Below are positions 1-11,064 of a DNA stretch of 64,000 bases, in pieces; position 1 is the first letter of the stretch, and each line of letters starts with the position of its first letter. The notes under the pieces were generated by a model. It was not told where the DNA came from, searched no databases, and worked only from the letters and a program-made list of their open reading frames with translations. Made by a program: the position numbers and the translations under genes. Origin of the DNA: Blasia pusilla (lineage: Eukaryota > Marchantiophyta > Marchantiopsida > Blasiales). The stretch lies in NCBI GenBank assembly GCA_050084515.1, contig CM114274.1, forward strand, positions 29,946,001 through 30,010,000, given 5' to 3'.

Positions 1-199
1 CCATCCAAGGGTGGAATGTGATGTTATAAATACATTAAGACAAGAAAACTTAGTTACGTGATTGCCAAGAATTGTCAATTTCTGATCCATATTTTGAAGT
101 TGATTATGAAATAACTCTTACGGAGAACGACCGCGCTAGTTATCGTGATGGTGTAAGGGAAAACATCTGGAATGATTCTATTCTATTAATTCACTTGTC

Positions 200-748
200 G
201 TGGAGTCAAATATGTGGAATGAACCAAATCCTCCCTTGGTTCTCCTAAGAAATTACAATACTATAGATGATGGTCTAGCCGATATTCATGTTGTTGGACA
301 TGAGTTGAGATATGTTACGAGTGAGGTTCTGCACGAGAGTGTTGGAGAAGAAAATGTTAGAAAGATTGATCCTACTATTACATATGAGGGGAAAACTATA
401 TATAAATCAACATTGGTGAGCCAACTTGTTGGAAATCATAAGCTTTCAAAGAAATTTCACTCGTCCGTGGAGTCAAATTTGTGGAATGAACCAAATCCTC
501 CCTTGGTTCTCCTAAGTGATGAAAATACTATAGATGATGGTCTAGCTGATATTCATGTAGTTGGACATGAGTTGAGACATGTTACAAGCAAGGTTATGCA
601 CGAGAGTGTTGGAGAAGAAAATGTTAGAAAGATTGATCCGACTATTACATATAAGGGGAAAACTATATATAAATCAACATTGGTGAGCCAACTTGTTGGA
701 AATCATATGCTTTCAAAGATAGACTCTGAAGAGTCAAAAGTTCATTGA
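200..748 (+). pseudogene. Unidentified coding remnant with tandem in-frame duplication
   Basis: I do not recognise this protein. The 182-codon open frame consists almost entirely of two copies of an 89-codon unit, starting at 200 and 467, each containing NEPNPPLVLL, DGLADIHVVGHELR and TIYKSTLVSQLVGN. The copies differ by few residues, so the duplication is recent. Upstream (about 69-200) a different frame continues a protein-like sequence (SDPYFEVDYEI), and downstream the coding signal moves to another frame near 727-745. These are frame changes in one older reading frame, so this is a broken copy, not an intact gene. Lying next to transposon debris, it is probably transposon-encoded or a repeated gene family, but that is inference. 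The first ATG at 200 is not a secure start. Confidence 0.45.
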
Positions 749-1293
749 CATTTAGCATTCTTAAAGTTCTCTTACAACCTTTGGACGTACTAGGAACATC
801 ATGTATAATTGAGATTGGTAGTAAATGTGCTCTATTGTTCAAAGAGGAAGCTCTACAATCTTCTACCTCAAGGGCTGCAACATCTAGACAGAGAAGAAAA
901 AATACTAAAGGATTTCCTACAAGTAGCATGGAGAGAGGATATACTTATAAAGCTTGGATTGGTAAAGTTCAAAATTTGAGGAGAAAAAACGGAAAGAGTT
1001 ACACAAAAATAAGGCATGAAAAATCATTACATGATAGAGGCATGTTTGACCATGTTGGAGGATCTACAATAGAAGATGATGGGATAGAGTATATATTCGA
1101 TTGGTTCACTCTTGTGAATCAAAACTCAATTAGTTTCATTTATGATAACAATGATGTACAATTGATAGAATTAGATGTGGTAATTTCTTGTGTTATAATA
1201 GAATCCAAGCAGGGAGTGAAAAATGTTTGGATACTAGATCTTCATCATAGAAAAGTTGTAGATGTTGTCTTAAAAGACAAAAGGAAATCTTGA
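727..1293 (+). pseudogene. Continuation of the unidentified coding remnant
   Basis: An open frame of about 185 codons continues the upstream remnant after a +1/-1 frame change; the first codons in this frame have no ATG, so it is not a separate gene. Visible features are a basic stretch (RQRRKNTKG), a YKAWIGKVQNLRRK segment and an acidic, aromatic C-terminal half ending in KDKRKS before a stop at 1291-1293. No domain is recognisable to me. The join with the duplicated segment gives a protein of roughly 350 residues if repaired, but no function can be assigned. Confidence 0.4.
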
Positions 1294-1640
1294 CTTTTTA
1301 AGAGATTTCTGAAATAAAGTACTTACATCAAATCTGTTGTATATTTTATTGAAATATATTTATGTGATATCTTAGTGTATTTTGTGTATTCTTTTCCATT
1401 TACATCCAATTGGCTCATTGTACTATGATTCATTTATACAAATTGTATCTGCATGCAAAAGGGGCCGTACTTTTTTTTTGAAGATTTTTATAATAGTGAA
1501 AGGGTTATTAAAATCCATACTTGAAGAAATTATAATAGCAATTCCTCAATTAAAAATTGTAAAAAAACTAAATAAGGCCTCATTAATTAAGTAATAATAA
1601 TAGTGAAGGGTCACTTTAAAGGACTATAATCGCACATGAT
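1294..1640. other. AT-rich stretch without a gene
   Basis: Short open frames only, poly-T and poly-A runs, no recognisable protein or RNA. It separates the unidentified remnant from the copia integrase remains. Confidence 0.5.
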
Positions 1641-1699
1641 GTATAAGACCCTCTAGATGATATCCCGAATGAAAAAGATAGGAAAGAAGGTGCAAAAGC

Positions 1700-2250
1700 T
1701 TTGCACCTATTGAGGAGGAGAATTCTTATAAAAAAATTCAACAGATATCTAGGGGAGCATGGAATCAAGCAAAAATTAAACACAATACATACACCACAAC
1801 AAAATGGAGTTGTTGAGCGTTGAAACTGAACAATGGTGGAGAATCGGCGATGGTGAGATGTATGATGAAAGCAAAAGGTTTAATAGAAGGTTTTTGGGCT
1901 GAAGTTGTTAATAGTGTCATGTACATTCAAAATAGAAGTGCTACCAAGTCAATGCAAGGCATGACTCCTCATCAAGCATACTTAGATAAGGTACCATCAT
2001 TCCAACACTTCAAGACAGGTAGAGAGTGCTTTGTACATCTTCTTGATGCATGAAGGACCAAGCTGGAGTCAAGCGCAAGAAATGCCTCTTTATGGGATAC
2101 AATGATGAGTCTAAAGCTTATCGTCTATGGTATCGTAAGGCAAAGAAAATGCTTGTAAGTCAAAATGTAGTGTTCCAAGAATATCCTTGTCAAGTGACAG
2201 ATAATAGTGGATCAGTGGTCCATCCACATTATCCTCAAACAAAGAGATAA
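1700..2250 (+). pseudogene. Ty1/copia integrase remnant
   Basis: The three frames together spell the C-terminal half of a copia integrase: HTPQQNGVVER near 1790-1820, then KGLIEGFWAEVVNSVMYIQN, the family hallmark preceding NRSATK and GMTPHQAYLDKVPS, and after a stop near 2051 the GYNDESKAYRLWY and VSQNVVFQE signatures that follow integrase in copia polyproteins. Integrase inserts the retroelement cDNA into host DNA. The reading frame is broken by several stops and frame changes (near 1820 and 2052), so it is non-functional. It is the first segment of the pol remnant that continues to 4052. Confidence 0.85.
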
Positions 2251-2270
2251 CCCACCAAAGCACATCATCT

Positions 2271-3200
2271 ATGTTTACACTCAATCATCAAGAAGAAGAA
2301 TTTGGTGATGATTACAAAGAGTATCATGCTCTTCCACTACGTTCATCATACTATAGGTGGATACAACAGCTTTTGGATGGTAAGGATCCACCAACAATTG
2401 ATGAAGATGCTATACATCGAAGGAGACCCAAGAGACTAGAGGAGCATAATAGAGCTTCCGCACATCTTGTCAATATGGCCTTGATGACAGAGGTCTTGAA
2501 AGTGGAAGATCCATCATGCTTGGATGAGGTCATTGCTCATCCTTAATGGAAAAAGGCCATGTAGATGGAGATGGACGCTATTCAAAGAAATCAAACTTGG
2601 ACTTTGGTTGAGAAGCCAAAGGAAAAGAAGATAATATGTATCGGATGTGGGTGTACAAATATGATGGTACATTGGATAAACTCAAAGCGAGATTGGTTCT
2701 ACAAGATTGTTCACAAATTGAAGGTTTTGATTACTATGAGACTTTTGCTCCTTCTAAAAGGATGACGACTATTTGAATTGTGCTAGCGGTGGTGGAAACA
2801 AGACATTGGCGTGAATACCAATACAATATGAAGTTTGCGTTTTTGAAAGGAGTCTCAAGGAGGAGATGCATATATCTCAACCACCAAGTTTTGAGATACC
2901 CGGATATGAAGAGAAAGTGTGTTTGCTTCATTGAGCATTGTATGGGTTGAAGAAAGCCCCAAGGTATGGTATCAATGAATAGATATATTCTTCCGAGAGA
3001 GGGATCTTATCAAGAGTCTGTCAGAGGCAAATATGTGTGTGTTCTGTGCAGATGGGATATATATGTTTATAGTCCTTTATATGGATGATCTTATCATCAT
3101 AGGAGACCACACAAAGAAAATAGAGGAAATGAAGGAAGTGTTGAAATCTGAGTTTGAAATGTAAGATTTAGGTCTTTTGCATTACTTTATAGTCTTGGAG
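2271..3200 (+). pseudogene. Ty1/copia reverse transcriptase remnant
   Basis: The start of the copia reverse transcriptase is visible as EMDAIQRNQTWTLVEKPK at about 2565-2620, followed in shifting frames by the equivalents of YDGTLDKLKARLV, IEGFDYYETFAP and a PPSFEIPGYEEKVC segment. The catalytic YMDD box is encoded near 3076 (LYMDDLIIIGD). This enzyme copies retroelement RNA into cDNA in virus-like particles. Numerous in-frame stops and frameshifts show that it is dead. Order after integrase is the Ty1/copia arrangement. Confidence 0.85.
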
Positions 3201-3260
3201 ATTTAGTGACATTGAGATTCTATTTTTCTCTCTGAGCAAAAGTATGGTCGAGAAGTCTTA

Positions 3261-4000
3261 ATGGCATTTGGGATGATCGAGTGTAAAGTAGTGGTCTCAC
3301 CATTAGAGGTAGAGTTGAAACTCTCAATGGAGAGTGTTTCACCATTGATAGATGAAAATTTTTATAGAAAGCTTGTGGGTAGTTTGATTATTTTGTGCAA
3401 CACAAGACCAGACATTAGCTTTGATGGAGGACTGTTGAATACGTTCTCAACTAAGCCTTGTCAAAATCATTGGAAGATAGGGATGCGTGTTGAAGTACAT
3501 CAAAGGCACTATTAAGTACTACATCACTTACGGAGCAGTTACGAAAATGATGGCCTTTTGTGAGTAAGATTGGGCAAGAGACGAAAATTCTCGGAGATCT
3601 ATTTTGGGGTACTGTTTCTTGATAGGATCAAATGTGGTATCATGGGTTAGCAAGAAGAAACCTACAATGACTCTTTCTTCTACGGAGCCAAAGTCCAAGG
3701 CGGCTTGTTATGCTTCTTGTGAAGCAGTGTAGTAGAGATGGATATTGGAGGACATAGGAGACGTAGCGAAGCACAAGAAAGTGATAATGTAATCTAGTGT
3801 GACAGTCAGAGTTACATTTTCATAGCACATAATCGTGTATTTCATGCTCGTACAAAGCACATAGAGATTCAATATCATTTTTTTGTGAGTTGATCGAGAG
3901 AGAGGTTTTGAAGTTTTTCTATTGTCCAATAGAGGATAATTGTGCAAACATCTTTACCAAAGCCTTGAGCGGAGATAAACTTCAATGAGATTTGAAGGAT
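3261..4000 (+). pseudogene. Ty1/copia RNase H remnant
   Basis: This is the end of the copia polyprotein. Fragments such as KLVGSLIILCNTRPDIS (about 3370-3420), WVSKKKPTMTLSSTEPKSKA (about 3640-3700), RTKHIEIQYHFF (about 3850-3890) and NCANIFTKAL-like text (about 3930-3970) match the connection/RNase H end of plant copia elements, where the domain degrades the RNA strand of the RNA/DNA hybrid. Stop codons interrupt it, for example after SCEAV near 3729. Confidence 0.85.
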
Positions 4001-4041
4001 CTTGGCATCTGTCCAAGACAATAGTCTACATGAGAGTAGAT

Positions 4042-4560
4042 ATTGAGGGGGGTGTTAGATTCTCAACATCCACTTCTCTCAGCACCATTAATCTTATCGT
4101 GCTTCTTATATGAAGAGAAGTCTAAATTGATGATTCTGATTTAGACGTCGGAGGAGTCATAATAATACGATGTAGGTGGTTTGTGGAGTAGCGTTACTAG
4201 GATTATCAAATATTGCATTAAGGTGCATGGCACCCTGATGCCATATTTTTCTATAAATTTTCTATAAAAAAAAACAAAGAAAAATAGGTGAAAAATCCTA
4301 GTTTCCCAATTAGTCAAATAATATGGAGCCATAGTGGTAGCGCATTCTTGTATGTGGAGTTATCTTTATGTTCAGGTTCTATCGAAGCTCTTATGTGAGT
4401 GCACGAACAAACTAGGCCACTTTGTATCTCCAAGATTTGTAACATATTTTAGTGATTTCCTCACCTTTTGTTTTCTCGCATACGAGTTACTCTTTTATAC
4501 TAATTTGTTAAACTTTTTATTTGTAAGAATTTTCAACAATTGTAGATATGGGTAGGCATC
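4042..4560 (+). repeat. Polypurine tract and probable 3' LTR of the copia remnant
   Basis: A purine run (TTGAGGGGGG, 4042-4051) directly after the RNase H remains is followed by TGTTAG, the usual start of a copia LTR. The LTR should therefore begin at about 4053. Its end is not certain; I place it no further than about 4560. No matching 5' LTR is seen within the window upstream, so the element is truncated or its 5' end lies outside. Confidence 0.5.
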
Positions 4561-5150
4561 AGAAAATCTCCCAATTTGACATTTTATTCCTCAATATTTT
4601 TTAGGATTTTTATTTTCTTATTATTTTCGTATATTTACATTTTAAAATTTTAATTTGTATAATTCTAAGTGTTCATAGATTTAATAAAGAGATATATGTT
4701 TTATTTTTACTTTCCCCAATTTTTTGTTTTATTTTTTTGAAAATAGATGGAAAAATATTACATAACATTATTACAAGGGGTTGGCATAAGAGAACTTAAA
4801 ATTGTCCAAAATAAACGAGCACCAAATATTTCAATATCCAAAGATTATCTAGCTTTACTTTTGTTTCAAATTCAAAAAATATAAATATTATCCATACTTA
4901 AGGATAAGGAATTATGTGATTAGTTCAAAAAATTATCAAGTGAGCTAAAAGATGCTAGTGCGGAGTAATGTATCAAATTTTCATTATGGATTTTGTTTTT
5001 TGGGAGTGATTTTTTTTACTGATATATAAACATGGTTCCTCATTTTTCTTAAGAATTTTAGGGAAGGGATTATTTTATTCATTTCTTATTTTCTTTCAAA
5101 ATAAGAAATTAATAAAATGATCAAGAGATCATTAATACAAAACCCCCCTC
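4561..5150. other. AT-rich intergenic stretch
   Basis: Very AT-rich sequence with poly-T and poly-A runs. I see no gene, RNA or clear repeat here. Confidence 0.5.
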
Positions 5151-5640
5151 TGGATGACTTAGAAAAATGACTAGATGTTACTCAAACCGGGCCTGTATGA
5201 CTAAGTAATTACTTAACGAGACTCTAGTAATAAAAATTACTCCTAGTTCTATAAGTTGTTACTAAAACCGAGGATAGTCATATCTGAGTCTCTTTTTGGT
5301 TATCAACATAGTCACTAAATATGACTTCACCTAGTCATTTTGTATGACTAGGTTAAGTCATAAGAAATGACTTGACGAGTCATAAAGAATGACTTGTCTA
5401 GTCATAAAGAATGACTAGACGAGTAATAAAGAATGACTGGAGGAGTCATAAGGATTGATTAGACGCTTCATTAAGAATGACTAGATTCATTAAGAATTGA
5501 CTCGACGAGTCATTAATAATGACTAGGCGAGTCATTAACTGTGACTACTCAGAGTAATAAATAATGACTTCATGCGTAATAAAAGATTGATTATGTCATT
5601 AAAATGACTTTTCCATGTCATTTACAATCCTATTCACAGA
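5150..5640. repeat. Subterminal palindromic iterons of the CACTA element (left side)
   Basis: From about 5353 to 5570 a ~22-bp unit close to GACGAGTCATAAAGAATGAC is repeated about nine to ten times in tandem with few changes. Each unit contains AGTCAT followed five bases later by ATGACT, so every unit is itself a small inverted repeat. Looser GTTACTC, ACTAGT and GAGTC motifs surround it from 5150. CACTA transposons carry such subterminal repeats as binding sites for the accessory transposase protein (established for En/Spm TNPA). Similar GAGTAAC and GAGTCAC motifs lie inside the right terminus at 18540-18650, which supports a common element. Confidence 0.65.
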
Positions 5641-6370
5641 CAAAATCCAAATAACAACTATACCAGTCATTATGTATAACAGATTGCTTTATTGCTGACA
5701 TAAATATGTACATGAAATTGGCATTTTAGTCCATTTTGTATCCATGAATATGAATTACTCCTTCCTACCTATCCTCCCTACACCTATCACTACTTCTCTT
5801 ACATCCATGTAATGGAGATGCGATTATGTATCTGTTGAATATTCCTAATGCTACCAGCATCGTGTGAAAACATACAAGCACATTACTCATGTACCAACCC
5901 ATCCATTTTGTAGCATTTGATCAGATCAATTTTTCACAATAAAAATTCCTTATCTATTGAAAGATACACCTAGCAAATGTTTCTTACATCCAATTGTGGC
6001 CATAAGTCCAAAGCTACAAAATATATCCACACACCCTGAAATGGAATATTTTCTTACGTCAGAAGAATGCCTAGTGAATTATAGTGAAAGATGGTTATCA
6101 ATGGAAGAACACAATATCTACTTCTCATTGCAAACTCCCCCCTCTGATATTCTCAAAATTGAGACATGAAAATCCAAGTACATCTCTATTGTCACATTCA
6201 AAACTGAAACACAAACATCAAATTCCTCTACTTATGAGTACAAAAGTTATAAGTATATGGAGACCGCCACACTCAAGAGGGATGTCAAAGGGAAGGTTTA
6301 CTCAAAAATTCTACACACAAAGCGAAGATGCCCCTATTTGTGAGAAGGCATAACAAGATGAGATGGCCAT
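5641..6370. other. Internal non-coding part of the CACTA element
   Basis: AT-rich with short open frames in several phases and no recognisable protein. It lies between the iterons and the 3' end of the minus-strand coding modules, so it is best read as 3' non-coding sequence of the element. Confidence 0.4.
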
Positions 6371-6374
6371 AACA

Positions 6375-6680
6375 CTACACTATAAATGGCATCTCCAACA
6401 TAAATCTGCGGTGGATACAAATATGGCTGACGATCCACCGGTCGGAAAATATGTATTGCCATTTCCAAAGATACATATTTTCCGACCTCTCCTTGGAATC
6501 CCTTATGTCCTCGTGGTCCCTTCTCAAGCTCATGGAAATCAATTCCATCAACTTTGTGAAGTTCTCTTGTTGACTAGCAATAGCAATCTTTATGCTTGCC
6601 TCTAGCATGTCCATGCTGCTGGAAAATGCATCCATGGGATCAATTATGTAAGTCACAGACTTGGGCAACAACTCCTCCAT
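6375..6680 (-). pseudogene. Possible C-terminal exon of the CACTA accessory protein
   Basis: A 101-codon minus-strand frame whose first half (EASIKIAIASQQENFTKLM, followed by ISMSLRRDHEDIRDS) has the heptad-like, charged pattern of a coiled coil. Many Transposase_24-type proteins end in such a segment, and this frame is downstream of the Transposase_24 module at 7021-7608 on the same strand. No sequence motif proves the link; the 16-bp-arm hairpin at 6440-6487 lies in it. Confidence 0.3.
6440..6487. repeat. Perfect 16-bp inverted repeat (hairpin)
   Basis: GGTCGGAAAATATGTA at 6440-6455 is exactly complementary to TACATATTTTCCGACC at 6472-6487, with a 16-nt loop. It lies near the 3' end of the minus-strand CACTA coding modules. 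Confidence 0.9.
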
Positions 6681-7020
6681 AGACTTTAATCGGATAGAGA
6701 TATCTGTCAGCTCAGATGTTCCTGGCGTCTGAAATACAAGACATGGATCTCAGTCTATATCAACGGCCGTGTACTAGAAATACACAAGATTCACCTCTAC
6801 TCTAAAGCAACCAGATGCAAATACCTGCTTTCACATTGTACTTCTACCATAACTCCTTTGGTTCTTTGCCTCCTCATGCACCTGTGCCTTAGTAGGGGTT
6901 TGCCCCTTCTCTTTTCTCTACAACACATGTTACACAGACCAAGTTCAATCTACCAAACACCAATTGCCAAACTATATGCATGGTGGTAATAGAAATTAAA
7001 GATGGATCCTTCAATATTAT

Positions 7021-7608
7021 TCATACCATGCGCTCTGCAATTGGTGCATTCCCTTTTCTTCCTACAGGATTTGGATTGGTCACCCCTACCCGTGCTTTGG
7101 ACATCTGCTCCCTCTTTGTCTTTGCACTCTTGCTCATGAAGTGCGTAAGTAATCTCCCCCATTGGTCGGGGTCTACATGAGGTGGTGGGGCCACTTTCTT
7201 GCCTCCTCCAGCTTCTTTCCATGTCTGACGCAATCTAAATCTCTCTATCTTCAGTATTTGTTGTGCATATTCCTCCAAACATGGAACAACCACTCCATTG
7301 CCATTGTTTCCAACATACTCCCATCTAGCAAAAGTATCACTCAACATCGAATTCCAATCCCCTGAGTGTTGGTCTGAAAAATTCACAATGGAGATGTCAA
7401 GCCATCGCAACACCTCGACTCTAAAATCTGCATGCCACCTATTCTTTCCTTCTGAAGTTATGGTGATCCAACCAGAGTTGTTCACACCTACTTTTCGGAC
7501 CTTCACCCCCTCTCCTTGCACACTGCTCTCAGTCACTGATTTTGGTGTGTATGTTGTCCCTACGTTTGCCCATCGCAAGCCTAGAGTCGTATAGTTTGTT
7601 GCATACAT
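7021..7608 (-). pseudogene. CACTA accessory protein, Transposase_24 (Ptta/En/Spm) module
   Basis: A 195-codon frame. Residues ~115-195 show the plant Ptta/En/Spm Transposase_24 pattern: RLRQTWKEAGGGKK, PPPHVDPDQWGRLLTHFMSK, and a basic region ending in the usual NPVGRKGNAPIAER. In this family the protein binds element ends and assists the TNP2 transposase. The N-terminal ~110 residues (WHADFRVEVLRWLDI and flanks) are typical of its DNA-binding part but less conserved. The frame is open from its first ATG, but neighbouring exons are broken, so I treat the gene as decayed. It lies 3' of TNP2 on the same strand, as in other CACTA elements. Confidence 0.75.
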
Positions 7609-7972
7609 GAATATCTTCAGTTAAGACTGCTGCTCACTTTGCAAGTCTTTATGCCTACAAATAGACTCTATGCATGGATGTCAGGTCACTTACTAATTAG
7701 TGAAAACACGAGGAAGAAATTCTCCAAATAGGGATGATACTTCTCTATATATATGTGACTTGCTATTACTGTAGCCTTTGTCTTTTGCACTCCTTGAGTG
7801 GTTCCTGTCTCCATCCATTGAGGCTGTCCATACATTTATGGAGTGCTATTATTGAGTCCATAAAGGTATTGGCTACTTCCAAACCGATCTTGACTATTTG
7901 GCACCACATGATAGGATCGCTCAGTGTAGTTGGAGAATCCACCGTGCATAGAGTCTACACATCACATATATG

Positions 7973-8712
7973 TCAGTGTAGTATAGACACATCACACAAC
8001 CTTCCCACCATCATCCTGTGATGTATAATGAAAGAGAAATTTGAGATTTCAAATCGATAGATTCGTACTATTCCATCCTTGCCCCGTTGGATAATATCCA
8101 GTGTATAACGAACTTGGCTTGGTTTGGAGTTTTGTGCATAGGGTCCATCTCTACCGCCTTGAGCCATGTTTCCCATCCCTCTCCACTATATTGTACACCC
8201 ACTTGTTGTTTGAGAGGAATACAACTTTCAGGTACACTCCCGCGTGCAACATCCCTTGCCCAAGTAGCTTGCCCCCCAACTGTCCCTTTCTGCCAATGCA
8301 GTGCAACCCACCAATTAGAGACAATTTCTTTCTTATGCCACTAACCTTGAAACACAATTGTAGACACACATCTTGTCTTAGTGATCAGAAAAAATTACCT
8401 GCTTTTCCCCCCAATAGTTGATGGACAGGGCTCCTTAGGAGCCGGAAGCTCATCTGAGCTTGATTGATCCTCTGCCCCAAAGTCTGCAACAAACTCTGGA
8501 TCACAAGTGGGAGATTCTTCACCTCCAATGTGAGCATCAATGTCATCAGTAGATTTTTCCATCGCTGCCAATACCTTTCCGAGCAATCGAGAGCTCCTCC
8601 GCTTCGGTCCATGATGGAGAGGCTCCCTCTTTGCAGATCGTGGGGCACGTACTTGCTTAGAATAAGCCTCCGCGCTACACATGAGGACAAGTTTTTCAAG
8701 CTTTTGATTCAT
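7973..8712 (-). pseudogene. N-terminal exons of the CACTA accessory protein (probable)
   Basis: Two adjacent minus-strand open segments, 8395-8712 and 7973-8369. The first encodes a basic stretch (APRSAKREPLHHGPKRRSSR) followed by an acidic one (DFGAEDQSSSDELPAPKEP), a charged, disordered N-terminus common in nuclear transposon proteins. The second carries GLHCIGRKGQLGGKLLGQG and KVVFLSNNKWVYNIV. They directly precede the Transposase_24 module and fit as its upstream exons, but no motif is diagnostic and frame changes separate them. Confidence 0.4.
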
Positions 8713-9199
8713 TCATAAAGGCCTAGACCTGAGTGCTCAATATGTCAAAGCTTACAATTCAACGCCTCTCTATTTGAGTTCTTCCGCCAATTCCTTAAGG
8801 CGTCTATTCACATATGCCATGCGGGCCTAATCAGGGTCACACATTTCATTCATATTTTCCATTAAATACCTTAAAAAACAAACAACCTGCATGTCCAATG
8901 AACCCATGCCCAATGACAGAACACACGACATAAACATTTCTTTAAAAACCCATAGCATCATTAAGTTCCTCTGCAATCTTAATGTTGCCTTCCCATCTTT
9001 CTACCCTCATCAATGGTACATACTAACTTCCGATAGCTGTGACAGGTTGAACCATTCTATTGGGAGCTTCAAAAGCCCCGTGGCCATCTAAACTGAACTC
9101 CAAAGTATTACTTGATAAACTACCATTCCTCGCCTGCTTGTGGCACACTACTCGCCATCCGGGCGATTCCTCCATGTCTAGGAAGAAAGCCTATTCAAC
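8713..9199. other. Spacer between CACTA coding modules
   Basis: No recognisable coding segment on either strand. It separates the DUF4216 module from the accessory-protein exons and may contain the TNP2 3' end. Confidence 0.4.
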
Positions 9200-9673
9200 C
9201 TAACTAGGGTATACAAAAGACCATTCGGGTTGCATTTTCCTGAAGTTTGCTAGTAAGAATCCATCACTATCACGCTTCAATGTAGCCCTAGCCCCACGCC
9301 AATCTGGTCGCACCCAAGTCCCTTTCATGAGAATGATAGGATTGGATGTGTTCCCATAGTCCAATTTCCATATGTTAGTTAGCTCTCCTATGTATCCCAT
9401 TTGCATCCATCCTCTATCTTGGTGATTTCTCATTTTCTTGAATACAAATATCAACCCTGAATCATATGTGACAAAATGATCATCACTTTGATCTACCACA
9501 TGGAAGTGGTTTCCATAGGCTTGCATTCTCTTGTAAGCTAAGACGGACATTCGAGGTGGAGCAGACAAAAGATAGACATCCCGGTCCATATTTGGGTGTA
9601 GTGCTGAATGCTCACAGATTGCCAATCGAATCCATTTTGTGAAAGCTGGAAAGCCCCCCGCATTTTTCTCCAT
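9200..9673 (-). pseudogene. CACTA transposase C-terminal DUF4216 module
   Basis: A 157-codon frame with the DUF4216 features found at the C-terminal side of plant CACTA transposases: NHFHVVDQSDDHFVTYDSG, a DRGWMQMGYIGELTNIWKLD segment where members typically read YG-x-I..I-x-E-L.Y, and IILMKGTWVRPDWRG, equivalent to the family VPLFKCDWVD region. The final EWSFVYPS is also typical. It follows DUF4218 on the same strand, the usual order. The reading frame is open, but upstream modules carry stops. Confidence 0.75.
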
Positions 9674-9798
9674 ATTATATTTCCTGTAGAGGTCATGCCA
9701 TTATTAGCCGACCAATATCTGGTGAGCGACGACATAAAAAAAACAAGGAAGCCAAATAAATGCAACAACACGTAGGCTTGAGTCATTCAACCCTTTAC

Positions 9799-10326
9799 TT
9801 ACCTCCACCATGGTTGCATTACACTAGTGTTTTGCAACACATATTCATGAGCCATCTGCCAAATATGCCTCGTCAATTGCAATGGGGAACCTGTGCCTTG
9901 AAGAACTTCACCTACCGCTCCCTCATCTTCCTCCGCTTGCCATATCCTGGCCTTCACATGTTCAAACCCCGCCATATACTTTGTCAAATATCCCAAGGTC
10001 TCATGTGAAATGTAACCCATTGCCATGCTGGCCTCAGGCCTGTATCTTGTCAAGGTATGGTCTTTCAAGACTTTCATAAAACGCTCCAGTGGGAACATTC
10101 ACCTCGTATAAACATGCCCGTATTGTCCAAGCTCTTCCACGACATGGATAACAAGATGAGTCATGACATCAAAGAAGGCGGGAGGAAAATGGATCTCCAA
10201 ATTGCACAATAATTCTGCCACATCATCTTTGAGCTTGTGAAAGCTTGCTGGATCAAAGACCTTCACACATACACGACCAAACACCTTGCACAATCGCATG
10301 ATTGCATTACAAACCTGCTTCTCCAT
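9799..10326 (-). pseudogene. CACTA transposase DUF4218 module, interrupted by a nonsense codon
   Basis: The segment reads HFPPAFFDVMTHLVIHVVEE, then LGQYGHVYTR, a stop, and MFPLERFMKVLKDHTLTRY with EASMAMGYISHETLGYL. Both open parts are in one frame, separated only by a TGA at 10099-10101. Family members have Trp at that point (R-W-M), so this is a TGG-to-TGA nonsense change. DUF4218 is the conserved region after the catalytic domain in plant TNP2 proteins. The change alone would truncate the product before DUF4216. Confidence 0.85.
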
Positions 10327-10390
10327 CTATCCCCTCTAGCATACATACAGAATCTGTTGCATAAGGACATGACAATTGTGTGTCTTTATA

Positions 10391-10723
10391 CTACCGAGTT
10401 TCTTGTTTTTTACATGCTTTTTGAAGGCACCTGCATAGCCGGTCGGAACTCTCAAAGATTGAAGCCTCGGAAGAAATGTTTTCCACTCTATCTATGCAAA
10501 CATAAGGTTCTTCGTATTTCAATACCACATTGGGTCTGTTTTCATCATCCTTAAACCACAATTGAGAACGTATTCTCCTCTCTTGGAGATCCAATCGCAC
10601 TGTTGTGGTGTCCTTCTCCCCAGAAAGGAACCTCAATAGGCTCTCGCATACATTTTTCTCAATATGCATTACGTCTAGATTATGTTTGCTAGGGTCAAAC
10701 TCCTGTGACACCACATATGACAA
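10391..10723 (-). pseudogene. CACTA TNP2 transposase segment (LDVMHIEKN motif)
   Basis: The frame contains HNLDVMHIEKNVCESLLRFL, one of the most conserved strings in plant CACTA transposases, followed by a segment (RLDLQERRIRSQLWF) that leads towards DUF4218. It encodes part of the catalytic protein that cuts and joins element ends in the nucleus. It is separated from the Transposase_21 core by a stretch (10724-11064) with only partial coding signal, which contains either an intron or decayed sequence. Confidence 0.85.
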
Positions 10724-11064
10724 CCATGAGAAAAAATGGACGATAAATGAGCCTCAATTCCTGAAAGCATCTAGTGTGGCAAATAATAGACGTTGCGTTT
10801 GAGCGGATGGGTGACATAGATTACCTGCCAGTAGTCCAACTCCACATCAAGTATGCTTGCCGTTTCACACCATATCTCTGTCCTGGATCCCGTTGAGCAT
10901 TTGGAGCGTCTGTATCTTGGCGTTCTGGTTCCCCCCTCTAAACCCCCACCTGTGCCTCTTTCCATGTTGTACATGGTCTTTTGGTGTCCCCAATCTAGAA
11001 TCTGCTCTTTAGTGACTCGTGGAGGTGGACCACGAAGCTCTCAGGCATTGTTGAATTGAACTAT

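Noticed and set aside
4557-4580. Primer-binding-like site after the first copia LTR
   Set aside because: Only a few bases match TGGTATCAGAGC and no internal region follows; not supported.
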